Positions 34,814-42,939 of a stretch of 64,000 nucleotides of DNA are shown here, in pieces. The notes under the pieces are model-generated. The model worked only from the letters and a program-made list of their open reading frames with translations. It was not told the origin of the DNA and searched no databases. The number at the start of each line of letters is the position of its first letter. Position 1 is the first letter of the stretch. A program made the translations under genes and the position numbers. Source of the DNA: Nocardia aurea (GTDB lineage: Bacteria > Actinomycetota > Actinomycetes > Mycobacteriales > Mycobacteriaceae); the NCBI RefSeq assembly GCF_003123685.1, contig NZ_QCYJ01000127.1, forward strand, positions 62,001-126,000, given 5' to 3'.

Positions 34814-35228
34814 CGGTGCCGCCGCGCGCCCACTCGAAATCCACGGTCACGGGGTAGCCGCTGCGGGCCGCGTCGAACTCGGTCTGCGTCGCGTTCACCG
34901 AACGGGTCAGCGTGCGCACGATATGCCAGCCGAAACTGTCCTGACTGGGCGGAGTCTGCGATGCCGAGACCGAATGCACCCGTACCCGCATGGCCGCGGC
35001 GTCGTGGTAGGTGAACCGACAGTCGATGGTCGAATCGGGTACCGCGTCGAGAATGAGTCCGGTGGCGATCTCGTCCAGCGCCAACCGGATGTCGGTGACC
35101 TCGTCCACGGCGAAATCCGCCATGAAGGCCACGGTTTCGACGAGTGCCCGCAGCATGGCCAGTTGTTCGAGCTGCGCGGGCACTCGGACCTCGATCGTGG
35201 TCGAGCTGTCCGTGGTCCACTCTGCCAT
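34803..35228 (-). CDS. usfX: Anti-sigma factor of SigF (UsfX/RsbW-like, paralogue 2)
   Basis: A 141-aa UsfX-type protein: IEVRVPAQLEQLAMLRALVE, DIRLALDEIATGLILDAVPD, SFGWHIVRTLTRSVN. The degenerate N-box (DE without the downstream Asn) is as in UsfX. Start at MAEWTTDSSTT with GAGGCGG upstream; a longer frame extends into the promoter region. It overlaps sigF by 11 bases, so sigma and anti-sigma are translationally linked. It should sequester SigF until displaced by an unphosphorylated STAS antagonist such as the product of 35476-35826. Confidence 0.88.
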   Translation of the reverse strand: MAEWTTDSSTTIEVRVPAQLEQLAMLRALVETVAFMADFAVDEVTDIRLALDEIATGLILDAVPDSTIDCRFTYHDAAAMRVRVHSVSASQTPPSQDSFGWHIVRTLTRSVNATQTEFDAARSGYPVTVDFEWARGGTDGR

Positions 35229-35304
35229 TGCTACCGCCTCATCGAGATGTAGAGCCTCCGGGGCGGCCAGAATAACTCTGTCTCGCCGGGGAACAGAACC
35301 AGGG

Positions 35305-35330
35305 GCATACGGTGGCCCGGAGTCGGGTAA
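35305..35330 (+). promoter_or_regulatory. Candidate SigF/SigB-type promoter for the STAS antagonist gene
   Basis: gcat (35305-35308), 16 bases, then gggtaa (35325-35330) fits GNNT-N14-16-GGGTA. It lies about 75 bases upstream of the small upstream ORF and 146 bases upstream of the antagonist gene. The -35 half is weakly informative. Confidence 0.35.
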
Positions 35331-35404
35331 GTTGACCACGAAGGCTCATCCTCTGCGCCGCATTCGGATTCGGCAGAGGTTCGATCGGCAGCGGAGGTAG
35401 TGCA

Positions 35405-35479
35405 GTGAACGCGACCGTGGGCGCACCGGACGTGCGCATTGGTTCCGGCACGCGCGACGCGCGGGTGACGGCCCGATGA
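35405..35479 (+). CDS. Putative 24-residue upstream ORF coupled to the STAS antagonist gene
   Basis: A GTG at 35405 is preceded by GGAGG with a textbook 7-base spacing. It reads 24 codons with 83% G/C at third positions and stops at TGA 35477-35479, overlapping the ATG of the antagonist gene (ATGA). The peptide begins VNATVGAPDVRI and shows no motif or special amino-acid run. It may exist to couple translation of the downstream gene, whose own ribosome site is weaker. It could also be a chance frame. Confidence 0.45.
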   Translation: MNATVGAPDVRIGSGTRDARVTAR

Positions 35480-35826
35480 GCGCCGAGGGTAAACACCTGC
35501 TCCTGGAGGTGGAACGCACCTCCGTCGGCTCGACGGCGGTGCTCACGGTGAGCGGTGAAGTCGACGTGGCCTCCGCGCCGCAGTTGCAGTCGGCCATCGA
35601 CGAAGCGCTGCGCGAGCAGCCTCCGGTGCTGGTCGTCGACCTGTCCGGGGTCGGATTCTTCGGATCCGCCGGACTGAGCGTGCTGCTGGTCGCCACCGAG
35701 GCCGCGCCCTCGGGCGGGCTCAGGGTGGTGGCATCGGATCAGGTGCGCAGGCCGATCGAAGTGACCGGTCTGGACAAACTGCTCGCCGTCTTCGACACCC
35801 TGGATCGCGCCGTCGAGGCGAACTGA
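35476..35826 (+). CDS. Anti-anti-sigma factor (STAS domain, RsbV/RsfB-like)
   Basis: A 116-aa single STAS domain: TAVLTVSGEVDVASAPQLQS, then VLVVDLSGVGFFGSAGLSVL with Ser64 at the position normally phosphorylated (DSSG replaced by GSAG, as in some mycobacterial antagonists). Unphosphorylated it should bind a UsfX-like anti-sigma and free SigF; PP2C phosphatases such as that at 37888-39168 would activate it. It converges, 26 bases apart, on the response regulator operon, with a hairpin between. Confidence 0.88.
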   Translation: MSAEGKHLLLEVERTSVGSTAVLTVSGEVDVASAPQLQSAIDEALREQPPVLVVDLSGVGFFGSAGLSVLLVATEAAPSGGLRVVASDQVRRPIEVTGLDKLLAVFDTLDRAVEAN

Positions 35827-35847
35827 GCGCGGCTCCGGCCGCCGCGC
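35827..35847. terminator. Hairpin between convergent STAS and response regulator genes
   Basis: Arms gcgcggc and gccgcgc are 7-bp perfect complements around a 7-base loop, directly after the STAS stop. No T-run follows. Confidence 0.4.
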
Positions 35848-35852
35848 GCCGA

Positions 35853-36296
35853 TCACTTTCGCTGCGGCAGCCGGACCACTTGGACGAAGAAGTCATCGAT
35901 CTGCTTGATGGCCGCGATGAACTGATCCAGATCGACCGGTTTGGTCACGTAGGCGTTGGCGTGCAGTTTGTAGCTGCGCAGGATGTCCTCCTCGGCCGAG
36001 GACGTCGTCAGCACCACGACCGGGATATGCGCGAGATCCGGGTCTGATTTGACCTTCTCCAGTACCTGCCTGCCATCGTATTTCGGCAGGTTGAGATCGA
36101 GCAGGATCAGATCGGGACGCGGCGCTTCCGCGTGCGGGCCCTGGCGGTAGAGGAATTCGAGCGCCTCCTCGCCGTCGTGCGCGACATGCAGGGTGTTGCC
36201 GATCCGGTTGTCCTCGAACGCCTCCCTCGTCATCAATTCGTCGCCCGGATCGTCTTCGACGAGCAGGATGTCGATGGGTCTGGCTTCGATGGTCAC
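35853..36296 (-). CDS. Single-domain response regulator (Rcp1-like)
   Basis: A 147-aa stand-alone receiver: ILLVEDDPGDELMTREAF with the acidic pair, phospho-acceptor Asp67 in LILLDLNLPKYDGRQVL, Thr in VVVLTTSS and Lys in AYVTKPVDLDQF. This is the Rcp1 type that partners phytochrome-like or CHASE3 kinases. It has no output domain. Its start overlaps the stop of the histidine kinase gene by ATGA. It is the last gene of the three-gene operon. Confidence 0.92.
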   Translation of the reverse strand: MTIEARPIDILLVEDDPGDELMTREAFEDNRIGNTLHVAHDGEEALEFLYRQGPHAEAPRPDLILLDLNLPKYDGRQVLEKVKSDPDLAHIPVVVLTTSSAEEDILRSYKLHANAYVTKPVDLDQFIAAIKQIDDFFVQVVRLPQRK

Positions 36297-37891
36297 GTAG
36301 TGAACTCCTTCTCGGGTGACGGTGTCGGCTCGGCGAGGGTGAAAACGAATCGGGTGCCGCCGGAATAGTCGGTGTCGAGCCTGATACGTCCGCCGTGATA
36401 CTCGACGATCTTCTTGCTCAGTGCCAATCCGATTCCCGTCCCACTGTATTCGTCGCGACTGTGCAGGCGCTGAAAGATGACGAACACCTTGTCGGCGAAC
36501 TCCGGTGAGATACCTATCCCGTTGTCGGCCACCGTGAACTGACGCACACCGTCGGGGTCGGTCTCGTGCTCGATACGTACGACCGGCGCGCGGTCGGGAC
36601 TGCGGAATTTGATCGCGTTGCCGACCAGGTTCTGCCAGAGCATGACCAGCAGCGTCGGATCGCCGGTGATCTCGGGCAGGGTCTCGGGCCGGACGATGGT
36701 GGCCTCGGTGTCCTCGATCGCCGCGGCGAGATTGTCGACGGCCTTGCCGAGCGCGTGGTCGAGCGCGACGGGTTCGGTGCGGTCGTTGATCCGGCCGACG
36801 CGGGAGAACGTGAGCAGGTCGTTGATCAGCACCTGCATCCGTTTGGCGCCGTCGACCGCGTAGTCGATGTACTGTCTGGCCCGGTCGTCGAGTTGATCGC
36901 CGTAGCGTTTCTCCAGCAACTGGCAGAACGAGGCCACCTTGCGCAGCGGCTCCTGGAGGTCGTGGGAGGCCACGTACGCGAACTGTTCGAGTTCGGCGTT
37001 GGACCGGCGCAGTTCGACCGTCTGCGAGTCCAGATCGGCCGCCTGCCGCTCCAACTGCGCCTCTTGGACCCGCGACGAGGCCAGTTCCGCGACGATCCGA
37101 CGACGCATACTCTCGACCGCCTCGGCGACCGTCGCGAGATCCGACGGCCCGCGCGCGGTGATGCGGTGGTCGAAATCACCACCGGCGACAAGCAGCGAGG
37201 CCTTCTCCAGTTCGGAGAGGGGCCGGGCCACCAATCGTCGGATCAGCACGGTCAGCACGACGCTGGTCAGCAGGAAGGCCACGATCATGCCGGTGAGCAC
37301 GACGTCGCGGACCGCGCGCGCGTGCCGGAGTTCGTCGCGATCACGGTCCGCGACGGCGGCCAGGCCCTCGTTCTGCGCGGTGAACCGCAGCCGTAGTTCG
37401 TCGAACAAGGTCTTACCGCGCGCCACGACCGCCGTCTGGACCGTCGGGCGCGAGCCGGACGGTGTGACACCGGCGGCGAGCGGTTCGGCATAGGTGTCGC
37501 GCCACAGTGCGGCGGCGCTTTCCACCGCGTCGAGATCGGCGAGCAGCGCGGGACGGCCCGCCAGCAGTTCGCGCAGACGCGCCGTCGACCGCGCCTGCTG
37601 CGCTCGGCCTTCCAGATACGGCGTGAAGAACTGGGGGTCGGCGGTGATGGCGTAACCGCGAATTCCGGTTTCCTGGTTGACCAGGGCCGTCTGGAGACGG
37701 TAGGCCTCGGTCGCGGCGGGCTGGACGTAGTCGAGCAGGCGGTCGGCGACCCGATTGGTCTGCGCGATGAGCGCGGCGCCCGCGACGGTGGACACGAGTA
37801 CCAGCAGTGCCATCAGTCCGAGAACCAGCTGGAACCAGGTCTGTACCGTCAGCCTGCCCGCGAGCCCGCGTCTCGGCGAACTCGCGATCAT
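36293..37891 (-). CDS. CHASE3-domain sensor histidine kinase
   Basis: A 532-aa protein with membrane helix 1 at ~20-43 and an extracytoplasmic CHASE3 domain at ~45-190 (ETGIRGYAITADPQFFTPYL). Helix 2 lies at ~198-220, followed by HAMP, a coiled-coil, HisKA with His310 in YVASHDLQEPLRKVA, and HATPase_c with LWQNLVGNAIKFR, DNGIGISPEFADKVF and GTGIGLALSKKIVEYHGG. It resembles the phytochrome-type kinases that phosphorylate Rcp1-like receivers. It overlaps both operon neighbours by 4 bases. The start at MIASSPRRGLAG follows the stop of the PP2C gene. Confidence 0.93.
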   Translation of the reverse strand: MIASSPRRGLAGRLTVQTWFQLVLGLMALLVLVSTVAGAALIAQTNRVADRLLDYVQPAATEAYRLQTALVNQETGIRGYAITADPQFFTPYLEGRAQQARSTARLRELLAGRPALLADLDAVESAAALWRDTYAEPLAAGVTPSGSRPTVQTAVVARGKTLFDELRLRFTAQNEGLAAVADRDRDELRHARAVRDVVLTGMIVAFLLTSVVLTVLIRRLVARPLSELEKASLLVAGGDFDHRITARGPSDLATVAEAVESMRRRIVAELASSRVQEAQLERQAADLDSQTVELRRSNAELEQFAYVASHDLQEPLRKVASFCQLLEKRYGDQLDDRARQYIDYAVDGAKRMQVLINDLLTFSRVGRINDRTEPVALDHALGKAVDNLAAAIEDTEATIVRPETLPEITGDPTLLVMLWQNLVGNAIKFRSPDRAPVVRIEHETDPDGVRQFTVADNGIGISPEFADKVFVIFQRLHSRDEYSGTGIGLALSKKIVEYHGGRIRLDTDYSGGTRFVFTLAEPTPSPEKEFTT

Positions 37892-39168
37892 CGACCGCCG
37901 CTCCCGGTTCCCTGCTCGGCACTCCACCGTAGGTACAGAACGGCCACGTCGTCGGCGAGTCCACCGTGTCCGGCGGCGAGCGCTTCGGCCTGTTCGATCA
38001 GCGCGTCGACGAAATCCTCCGGCGCCGGGCCGCTCAGGCCGCGCGCCAGGTTCAGCAGTCCCTCCTCGCCGAGACGTGCGGAACCGGGGCCGATATGCCC
38101 TTCGAACAGACCGTCGGTGAACAGCATCAGCCCGGCCTCGACCGGAACCAGCAATTCCTGTTCCGGCCAGTTCGCCTGTCCGGGAAGGAATCCGAGTGCG
38201 GGCCCGCCCGGCACCTCGATCATGTCGACCTCGGCGCCCCGGCACAGGAACATGCCGTGATGGCCCGCGCGCAACACCCGCGCGGTGCGCGCGCCCGGAT
38301 CGAGTACGAGTGTCGTCACGGTGGCGAAGGTGCGCCGCCCGGTGCGTTCGGCGAGCAGCACCTCTTCGAGCAGACCCAGCTGCCTCGGACCGGTGATCCC
38401 GCTCAGAACCAGTGTGCGCCATGCCAATCGGAGCGCGACACCGATCGCCGCCTCGTCGGGTCCGTGCCCGGCGATATCGCCGATCAACGCGTGCACGGTG
38501 CCGTCGGCGAGCTGGACCACGTCGTAGAAATCACCGCCGAGCAGGGCCTTGACCCGGCCCGGGCGGTAGCGGGCCACCACGTCGATCACCCGCTCACCGC
38601 GTAACAGCGGTTTCGGGAGCAGCCCGCGCTCGAGTCGCGCGTTCTCCTCGGCCCGCAGCTGACTCAGGCGCAGTGCGGCGGCGGCGAGTTCGGTCTGCTT
38701 ACGCTGGATCGCGTAACGGATTGCGCGTCCGAACAATTCGGGTTCGACCCTGCCCTTGACCAGATAGTCCTGCGCACCGGCGGCGACGGCGGCCAGACCG
38801 GTCTGCTCCTGATCCAGACCGGTCAGCACGACCACGGGAACCTGGTCGGTGTAGTCGTGGATGCTCGCGAGCGCGTCGAGACCGTGGGCGTCGGGCAGGT
38901 TCAGATCGAGCAGGACGCAGTCGGGCAGGCCTTCGGCGAGCCGTTCGCCGGCTTGGGCGATCGAATTCGCCCACACCAGCCGGACCCCGGGAGCGCCGTC
39001 GGCGATCAGTTCCTCGACCAGGAGCGCGTCGGCGGCGTCGTCCTCGACCAGGAGCACCAGCGGCTCGGGCTTGTGCCACACTCCGGCACCGATGGGGTCC
39101 AGTGTGGTCTCCGATCCGGAGAGGTCGACCGTGACACGGCCCATTCCCTCTTTACGCCCGGAAAGCAT
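37888..39168 (-). CDS. Receiver domain plus PP2C phosphatase (RsbU-like)
   Basis: A 426-aa protein with a receiver at ~37-155 (LLVEDDAADALLVEELI, Asp88 in CVLLDLNLPDAHG, Lys in DYLVKGRV). A short helical linker leads to a PP2C/SpoIIE phosphatase at ~195-415 with metal-binding motifs GGDFYD (211-216), IGDIAGHGPDEA (Asp231), FTDGLFEG and DDVAVLYLR. It should dephosphorylate STAS antagonists such as the product of 35476-35826. The ATG at 39168 has AAGGAGA 7 bases upstream; a second ATG eight codons on also has a purine-rich leader. First gene of the operon with the CHASE3 kinase and receiver. Confidence 0.93.
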   Translation of the reverse strand: MLSGRKEGMGRVTVDLSGSETTLDPIGAGVWHKPEPLVLLVEDDAADALLVEELIADGAPGVRLVWANSIAQAGERLAEGLPDCVLLDLNLPDAHGLDALASIHDYTDQVPVVVLTGLDQEQTGLAAVAAGAQDYLVKGRVEPELFGRAIRYAIQRKQTELAAAALRLSQLRAEENARLERGLLPKPLLRGERVIDVVARYRPGRVKALLGGDFYDVVQLADGTVHALIGDIAGHGPDEAAIGVALRLAWRTLVLSGITGPRQLGLLEEVLLAERTGRRTFATVTTLVLDPGARTARVLRAGHHGMFLCRGAEVDMIEVPGGPALGFLPGQANWPEQELLVPVEAGLMLFTDGLFEGHIGPGSARLGEEGLLNLARGLSGPAPEDFVDALIEQAEALAAGHGGLADDVAVLYLRWSAEQGTGSGGR

Positions 39169-39308
39169 CGCACGATCTCCTTCTCGTCCAGCGATGGATA
39201 CTCACCGTCGTGGCACGCGGCAGAGCTCGCGATGCCGTATGGCCGCCGTCAGCGGGCGGACTCGGGCACCAGGGCAACCCTAGACGACGGCCGACGGGAG
39301 GTGTTCGT

Positions 39309-40205
39309 TCACGCACGCAGACGTGGCTCGGTAGCGGTCTGGGAGCGGAACAGATCCGAGGTCCTGCTGACCTCGTAGCCGAGGTGGCGTTCGGCCTCCT
39401 CGATTCCGCCCTGCAGGTCACCGACCGCGTTCATCTTCGATAGGTCCAGCCCGATGGTCACCAGGGTGAGCGCGATCTCCGAGGACAGCCCCGTGATGAT
39501 CACACTCGCGCCCATCAGACCGGAGGCCTCGACCGTCTGCACGAGATGGTTGGCGACGGTGGAATCGATCGTCGGCACGCCGGTGATGTCGATCACCACC
39601 ACCTTGGCGCGGTTGGCGCGGATCGCGCCGAGCAGCTGTTCGGTCAACTGGCGGGCGCGCTGGCCGTCGAGCACGCCGATGATCGGCAGGATCAGCAACT
39701 GCTCGCGCACCTGGAGCACCGGGGTGGACAGTTCCCGGATGGCTTCCTGCTGCTGGCGGATGATGCGTTCGCGTTCTTCGACGAAACTCACGCCGACGGT
39801 GTTGGCGATCCGGTTGGCGGCGGGCTCGTAGGCGTCGAGCACGTTGTTGAGCAGTTCGAAATCGGACTGGTACTTCTCGAACAGCGAGCGGGCGAGCACA
39901 TCGCGGAGCAGCAGGACGATGCCGACGACCTCGTCGGTCTCCACGCCGCGCGGAACGATGCGCTCGGACAGGTCGCGCGCGTAGTCACGGAGGGCCTCCA
40001 CGCTGCCGGTCTCCAGGACCGCGACGTAGTTGTCGTAGACCGAGGTGGCCTCGGAGAACATCTCCTCCGGCGACATGGCCGTCAGCAATTCGGCCTCGGT
40101 GATTCGACGCGCCCACTCCTCGCGCAACACCGTACGGTTCTGTCGCAGGTGTTCCACCAGCTCGGACAACAAGCCCGCGCCGGCCACCTCCGAAACCGTC
40201 TCCAT
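39309..40205 (-). CDS. RsbR-like protein with C-terminal STAS domain
   Basis: A 298-aa protein. The N-terminal helical RsbR-type domain (~10-150, LLSELVEHLRQNRTVLREEW) is a presumed signal input. The C-terminal STAS domain closely follows B. subtilis RsbR: KVVVIDITGVPTIDSTVANH (phospho-site position Ser215), then GASVIITGLSSEIALTLVTI and GLDLSKMNAVGDLQGGIEEA. RsbR proteins build stressosomes with RsbS and RsbT, but neither gene is present in this window. The start METVSEVAG has GGCGGAACC upstream. It is divergent from the PAS-ANTAR gene across a region with a LexA-like box. Confidence 0.88.
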   Translation of the reverse strand: METVSEVAGAGLLSELVEHLRQNRTVLREEWARRITEAELLTAMSPEEMFSEATSVYDNYVAVLETGSVEALRDYARDLSERIVPRGVETDEVVGIVLLLRDVLARSLFEKYQSDFELLNNVLDAYEPAANRIANTVGVSFVEERERIIRQQQEAIRELSTPVLQVREQLLILPIIGVLDGQRARQLTEQLLGAIRANRAKVVVIDITGVPTIDSTVANHLVQTVEASGLMGASVIITGLSSEIALTLVTIGLDLSKMNAVGDLQGGIEEAERHLGYEVSRTSDLFRSQTATEPRLRA

Positions 40206-40336
40206 GGTTCCGCCTACCAACACCTGGATTACCCGGCCTTTCCGGATCAGCGATACCCCTCGGAGCGCAGCTCCCATGAAGGGCTGACGTAGCGTAGCCG
40301 TCGCCACGAGCGCGTGCACGACGAACCCCGTGTGTT

Positions 40337-40352
40337 TCGAACTCGCGTTCGT
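40337..40352. promoter_or_regulatory. LexA (SOS) box-like sequence
   Basis: tcgaactcgcgttcgt matches the mycobacterial SOS box TCGAAC-N4-GTTCGA at 11 of 12 fixed positions (last base T, not A). It sits 49 bases upstream of the ANTAR gene start and 132 bases upstream of the divergent RsbR-like gene. Confidence 0.4.
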
Positions 40353-40400
40353 ACGCGGACCGATGAGCAGCCATTTCCACGTTCGGGGCATACTCGATTG

Positions 40401-41087
40401 GTGACCGATATGACGGAATCCGCCGAAGGCATCACCGAGGACGTCGACCGCGTGCTCGGGGGCGGCCTGCGGCTGACCGCGGGCCGGTTCGGATTCCGCT
40501 TCGCCGACCAGCGGTGGGACTGGTCCCACGAAGTGGCCGCCATGCACGGCTACGCCCTCGACGAGGCCTTGCCGACGACCGAGCTGCTGCTCTCGCACAA
40601 ACATCCCGAGGACCGCGATCTGGTGGCCGCGGTGATCGCCGACGCGGTCGCGAAGGGGCAGGCGTTCTGTAGCCGCCATCGCATCGTCGATACCGCGGGC
40701 ACGGCGCACGAGGTGATCGTGCTCGCCGATCAATTGGTGGAGGACGGCACGGTGGTCGGGACCGCCGGGTACTACATCGACCTCACCGACACCCGCGACG
40801 AGGAACAGCGGCGGGCCGTCGAGCAGCCGGACGCCGGGCCGCCGGAAGCCCGCGCGGCCATCGAGCAGGCCAAAGGCATCCTGCGCTACGTCTACCGGAT
40901 CACCGACGACCAGGCATTCGACGTTCTGCGCTGGCGTTCCCAGGAGACCAACACCAAACTCCGCGACCTGGCCTCCCAATTGCTGATCGACCTGGACACG
41001 TTGCCGGGTCCGGCCGCGCACGTCCAGACCCGATTCGATCACGTGCTGCTCACGGTGCACGAAAGAATCGGCGCGAGAGGGGAATAG
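40401..41087 (+). CDS. PAS-like domain plus ANTAR RNA-binding regulator
   Basis: A 228-aa protein. Residues ~30-130 have a PAS-like fold (RFGFRFADQRWDWSHEVAAM, HPEDRDLVAAVIADAV, TAGYYIDLTDTRDEE). The C-terminal ANTAR domain spans ~150-205 (ARAAIEQAKGILRYVYRITD then DVLRWRSQETNTKLRDLASQ). ANTAR proteins bind dual-hexaloop RNAs to antiterminate transcription. The GTG at 40401 and ATG at 40410 are both possible starts; neither has a strong ribosome site. Its position at the edge of the SigF island suggests a stress-linked signal. Confidence 0.88.
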   Translation: MTDMTESAEGITEDVDRVLGGGLRLTAGRFGFRFADQRWDWSHEVAAMHGYALDEALPTTELLLSHKHPEDRDLVAAVIADAVAKGQAFCSRHRIVDTAGTAHEVIVLADQLVEDGTVVGTAGYYIDLTDTRDEEQRRAVEQPDAGPPEARAAIEQAKGILRYVYRITDDQAFDVLRWRSQETNTKLRDLASQLLIDLDTLPGPAAHVQTRFDHVLLTVHERIGARGE

Positions 41088-41092
41088 AAGTT

Positions 41093-41130
41093 CGGTCCCC
41101 TCCGCGCCGCGACCGGAGCGAAGGGGACCG
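41093..41130. terminator. Hairpin between convergent ANTAR and gatA genes
   Basis: Nine-base arms cggtcccct and aggggaccg flank a GC-rich interior between the two converging stops. It can serve both strands. Confidence 0.55.
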
Positions 41131-41137
41131 CGCTCGG

Positions 41138-42628
41138 TCAGACGATGGGTCCGCGCGCCGCTTCGTAGGCGGCGCCGACCCGGTAGAGGCGATCGTCGGC
41201 CAGTGCGGGCGCCATGATCTGGAATCCCACCGGCATGCCGTCGTCGGCACTGAGTCCCGAAGGCACCGACATGGCGGGATGACCGGCCAGGTTGGTGGGC
41301 AGGGTGCACAGGTCCGAGAGGTACATGGCCAGCGGATCGTCGACCTTCTCGCCCAGTTTCCACGGGGTGAACGGACTCGTCGGCGAGACGAGCACGTCGA
41401 CCTGTTCGTAGGCCCTGTCGAAATCGCGGGTGATCAGCGTGCGCACCTTGAGCGCCTGGCCGTAGTACTCGTCGTAGTAGCCCGCCGACAGCGCGTAGGT
41501 GCCGATCATGATGCGGCGCTTGACTTCCGGGCCGAATCCGGCGGCGCGGGTGGCCGCCATGACCTGTTCGGCGCTGTGCTTGCCGTCGTCGTCGACGCGC
41601 AGGCCGTAGCGCATGGCGTCGAAACGCGCCAGGTTCGACGACACCTCGCTCGGCATGACCAGGTAGTACGCCGAGAGGGCGTATTCGAAATTCGGGCAGG
41701 AGACCTCGATGACCTCCGCGCCCAGTTCCTTCAGCACCGCGACCGCCGCGTCGAAGGAGCCGATCACACCCGATTGGTAACTGTCGGAATGCAATTCCTT
41801 GACGACGCCGACCTTCACACCGCGCAGGTCACCGGCCGCGCCCGCGCGCGCGGCGGCGACCACCGGCGGCACCGGCACATCGCGGGAGGTGGAATCGCGC
41901 GGGTCGTACCCCGCGATCACCTCGTGCAGCAGCGCGGTGTCGAGCACGGTGCGTCCGCAGGGGCCGCCCTGGTCCAGCGAGGACGCGCAGGCCACCAGGC
42001 CGTAGCGCGAGACCGTGCCGTAGGTCGGTTTGGTGCCCACCGTCGCGGTCACCGCGGCGGGTTGACGGATGGAACCGCCGGTGTCGGTGCCGATGGCCAG
42101 CGGCGCCTGGTTCGACGCCAGGGCGGCCGCCGAACCGCCGCCGGAACCGCCGGGGATGCGCGTGGTGTCCCACGGATTCTTGGTCGGGCCGTAGGCCGAG
42201 TTCTCGGTGGAGGAGCCCATGGCGAACTCGTCCATATTGGTCTTGCCGAGAATCGGGATGCCCGCGGCGCGCAGCCGGGTGGTCAGGGTCGCGTCGTAGG
42301 GCGAGACCCAGCCCTCCAGAATCTTGGAGGCGCAGGTGGTCGGCGCGTCGGTGGTGGTGAAAACGTCCTTGAGCGCCAACGGAACTCCGGCCAGCGGCGA
42401 GGCCGGGGCCTTGCCATCGGCCAGCGCGGCGTCGACTTCGGCCGCCGCGGTGAGCGCCTGCTCGCCCGAGACGTGCAGGAAGGCGTGGATGGCGCCGTCG
42501 GCCTCGGCGATGCGGTCCAGATACGCCTGGGTGACCTCGACCGAGGTGATCTCGCGCGCGTGGATCCGCGCGGCGAGTTCGGCCGCCGTCGAGGTGATCA
42601 CGCCGCTGCCGCCCGGTGCCGCGCTCAT
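41138..42628 (-). CDS. gatA: Glutamyl-tRNA(Gln) amidotransferase subunit A
   Basis: Amidase-signature glutaminase subunit of GatCAB. The Ser-cisSer-Lys triad is visible as Lys87 (LALKDVF), the glycine/serine loop PGGSGGGSAAALA and nucleophile Ser186 in GTDTGGSIRQPA. The length of 496 aa is normal. Start at MSAAPGG (42628). A second ATG five codons upstream (42643) overlaps the gatC stop by ATGA, so initiation there by coupling is equally possible; both have GGGAG or GGAGGG upstream. It works with GatC (adjacent) and GatB (2721-4226). Confidence 0.96.
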   Translation of the reverse strand: MSAAPGGSGVITSTAAELAARIHAREITSVEVTQAYLDRIAEADGAIHAFLHVSGEQALTAAAEVDAALADGKAPASPLAGVPLALKDVFTTTDAPTTCASKILEGWVSPYDATLTTRLRAAGIPILGKTNMDEFAMGSSTENSAYGPTKNPWDTTRIPGGSGGGSAAALASNQAPLAIGTDTGGSIRQPAAVTATVGTKPTYGTVSRYGLVACASSLDQGGPCGRTVLDTALLHEVIAGYDPRDSTSRDVPVPPVVAAARAGAAGDLRGVKVGVVKELHSDSYQSGVIGSFDAAVAVLKELGAEVIEVSCPNFEYALSAYYLVMPSEVSSNLARFDAMRYGLRVDDDGKHSAEQVMAATRAAGFGPEVKRRIMIGTYALSAGYYDEYYGQALKVRTLITRDFDRAYEQVDVLVSPTSPFTPWKLGEKVDDPLAMYLSDLCTLPTNLAGHPAMSVPSGLSADDGMPVGFQIMAPALADDRLYRVGAAYEAARGPIV

Positions 42629-42639
42629 TCGCCCTCCGC

Positions 42640-42939
42640 TCATTCGCCCTCTCCCAAGATCTGCGGAACCATGAACCGCTGCTCCTCCTGCGCCGGAGCG
42701 CCCGAGAGCGCCTGTTCCGGGGTCAGGCAGGGAACCACCTCGTCGCGGCGGGTGATGTTGGTGGCCGGATTCGGCGAGGAAGTGGGCGGGACATCCGCGG
42801 CGGCGACCTCGGAGATGGTCCGCACGTGACTCAGAATCGAATCCAGCTGACCGGCGAACTGATCCAGTTCGGTATCGGACAGCGCGAGCCGGGACAGCCG
42901 GGCGAGGTGTGCGACCTCGTCGCGGGAGATGGCGGGCAC
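42640..42939 (-). CDS. gatC: Glutamyl-tRNA(Gln) amidotransferase subunit C
   Basis: The 99-aa GatC wraps around and stabilises GatA. The family N-terminus PAISRDEVAHLARLSRLALS and the mid-region ELDQFAGQLDSILSHVRTIS are intact, ending in EEQRFMVPQILGEGE. I chose the GTG at 42939 because AAAGGGG is 7 bases upstream and the family starts here; an upstream ATG would add 10 residues. It is the first gene of the gatC-gatA pair. Confidence 0.94.
   Translation of the reverse strand: MPAISRDEVAHLARLSRLALSDTELDQFAGQLDSILSHVRTISEVAAADVPPTSSPNPATNITRRDEVVPCLTPEQALSGAPAQEEQRFMVPQILGEGE

Noticed and set aside
40206..40300. SigF promoter upstream of the RsbR-like gene
   Set aside because: GGGTAT and GGGTAA occur on the minus strand but no GNNT or GTTT lies at 14-17 bases upstream.
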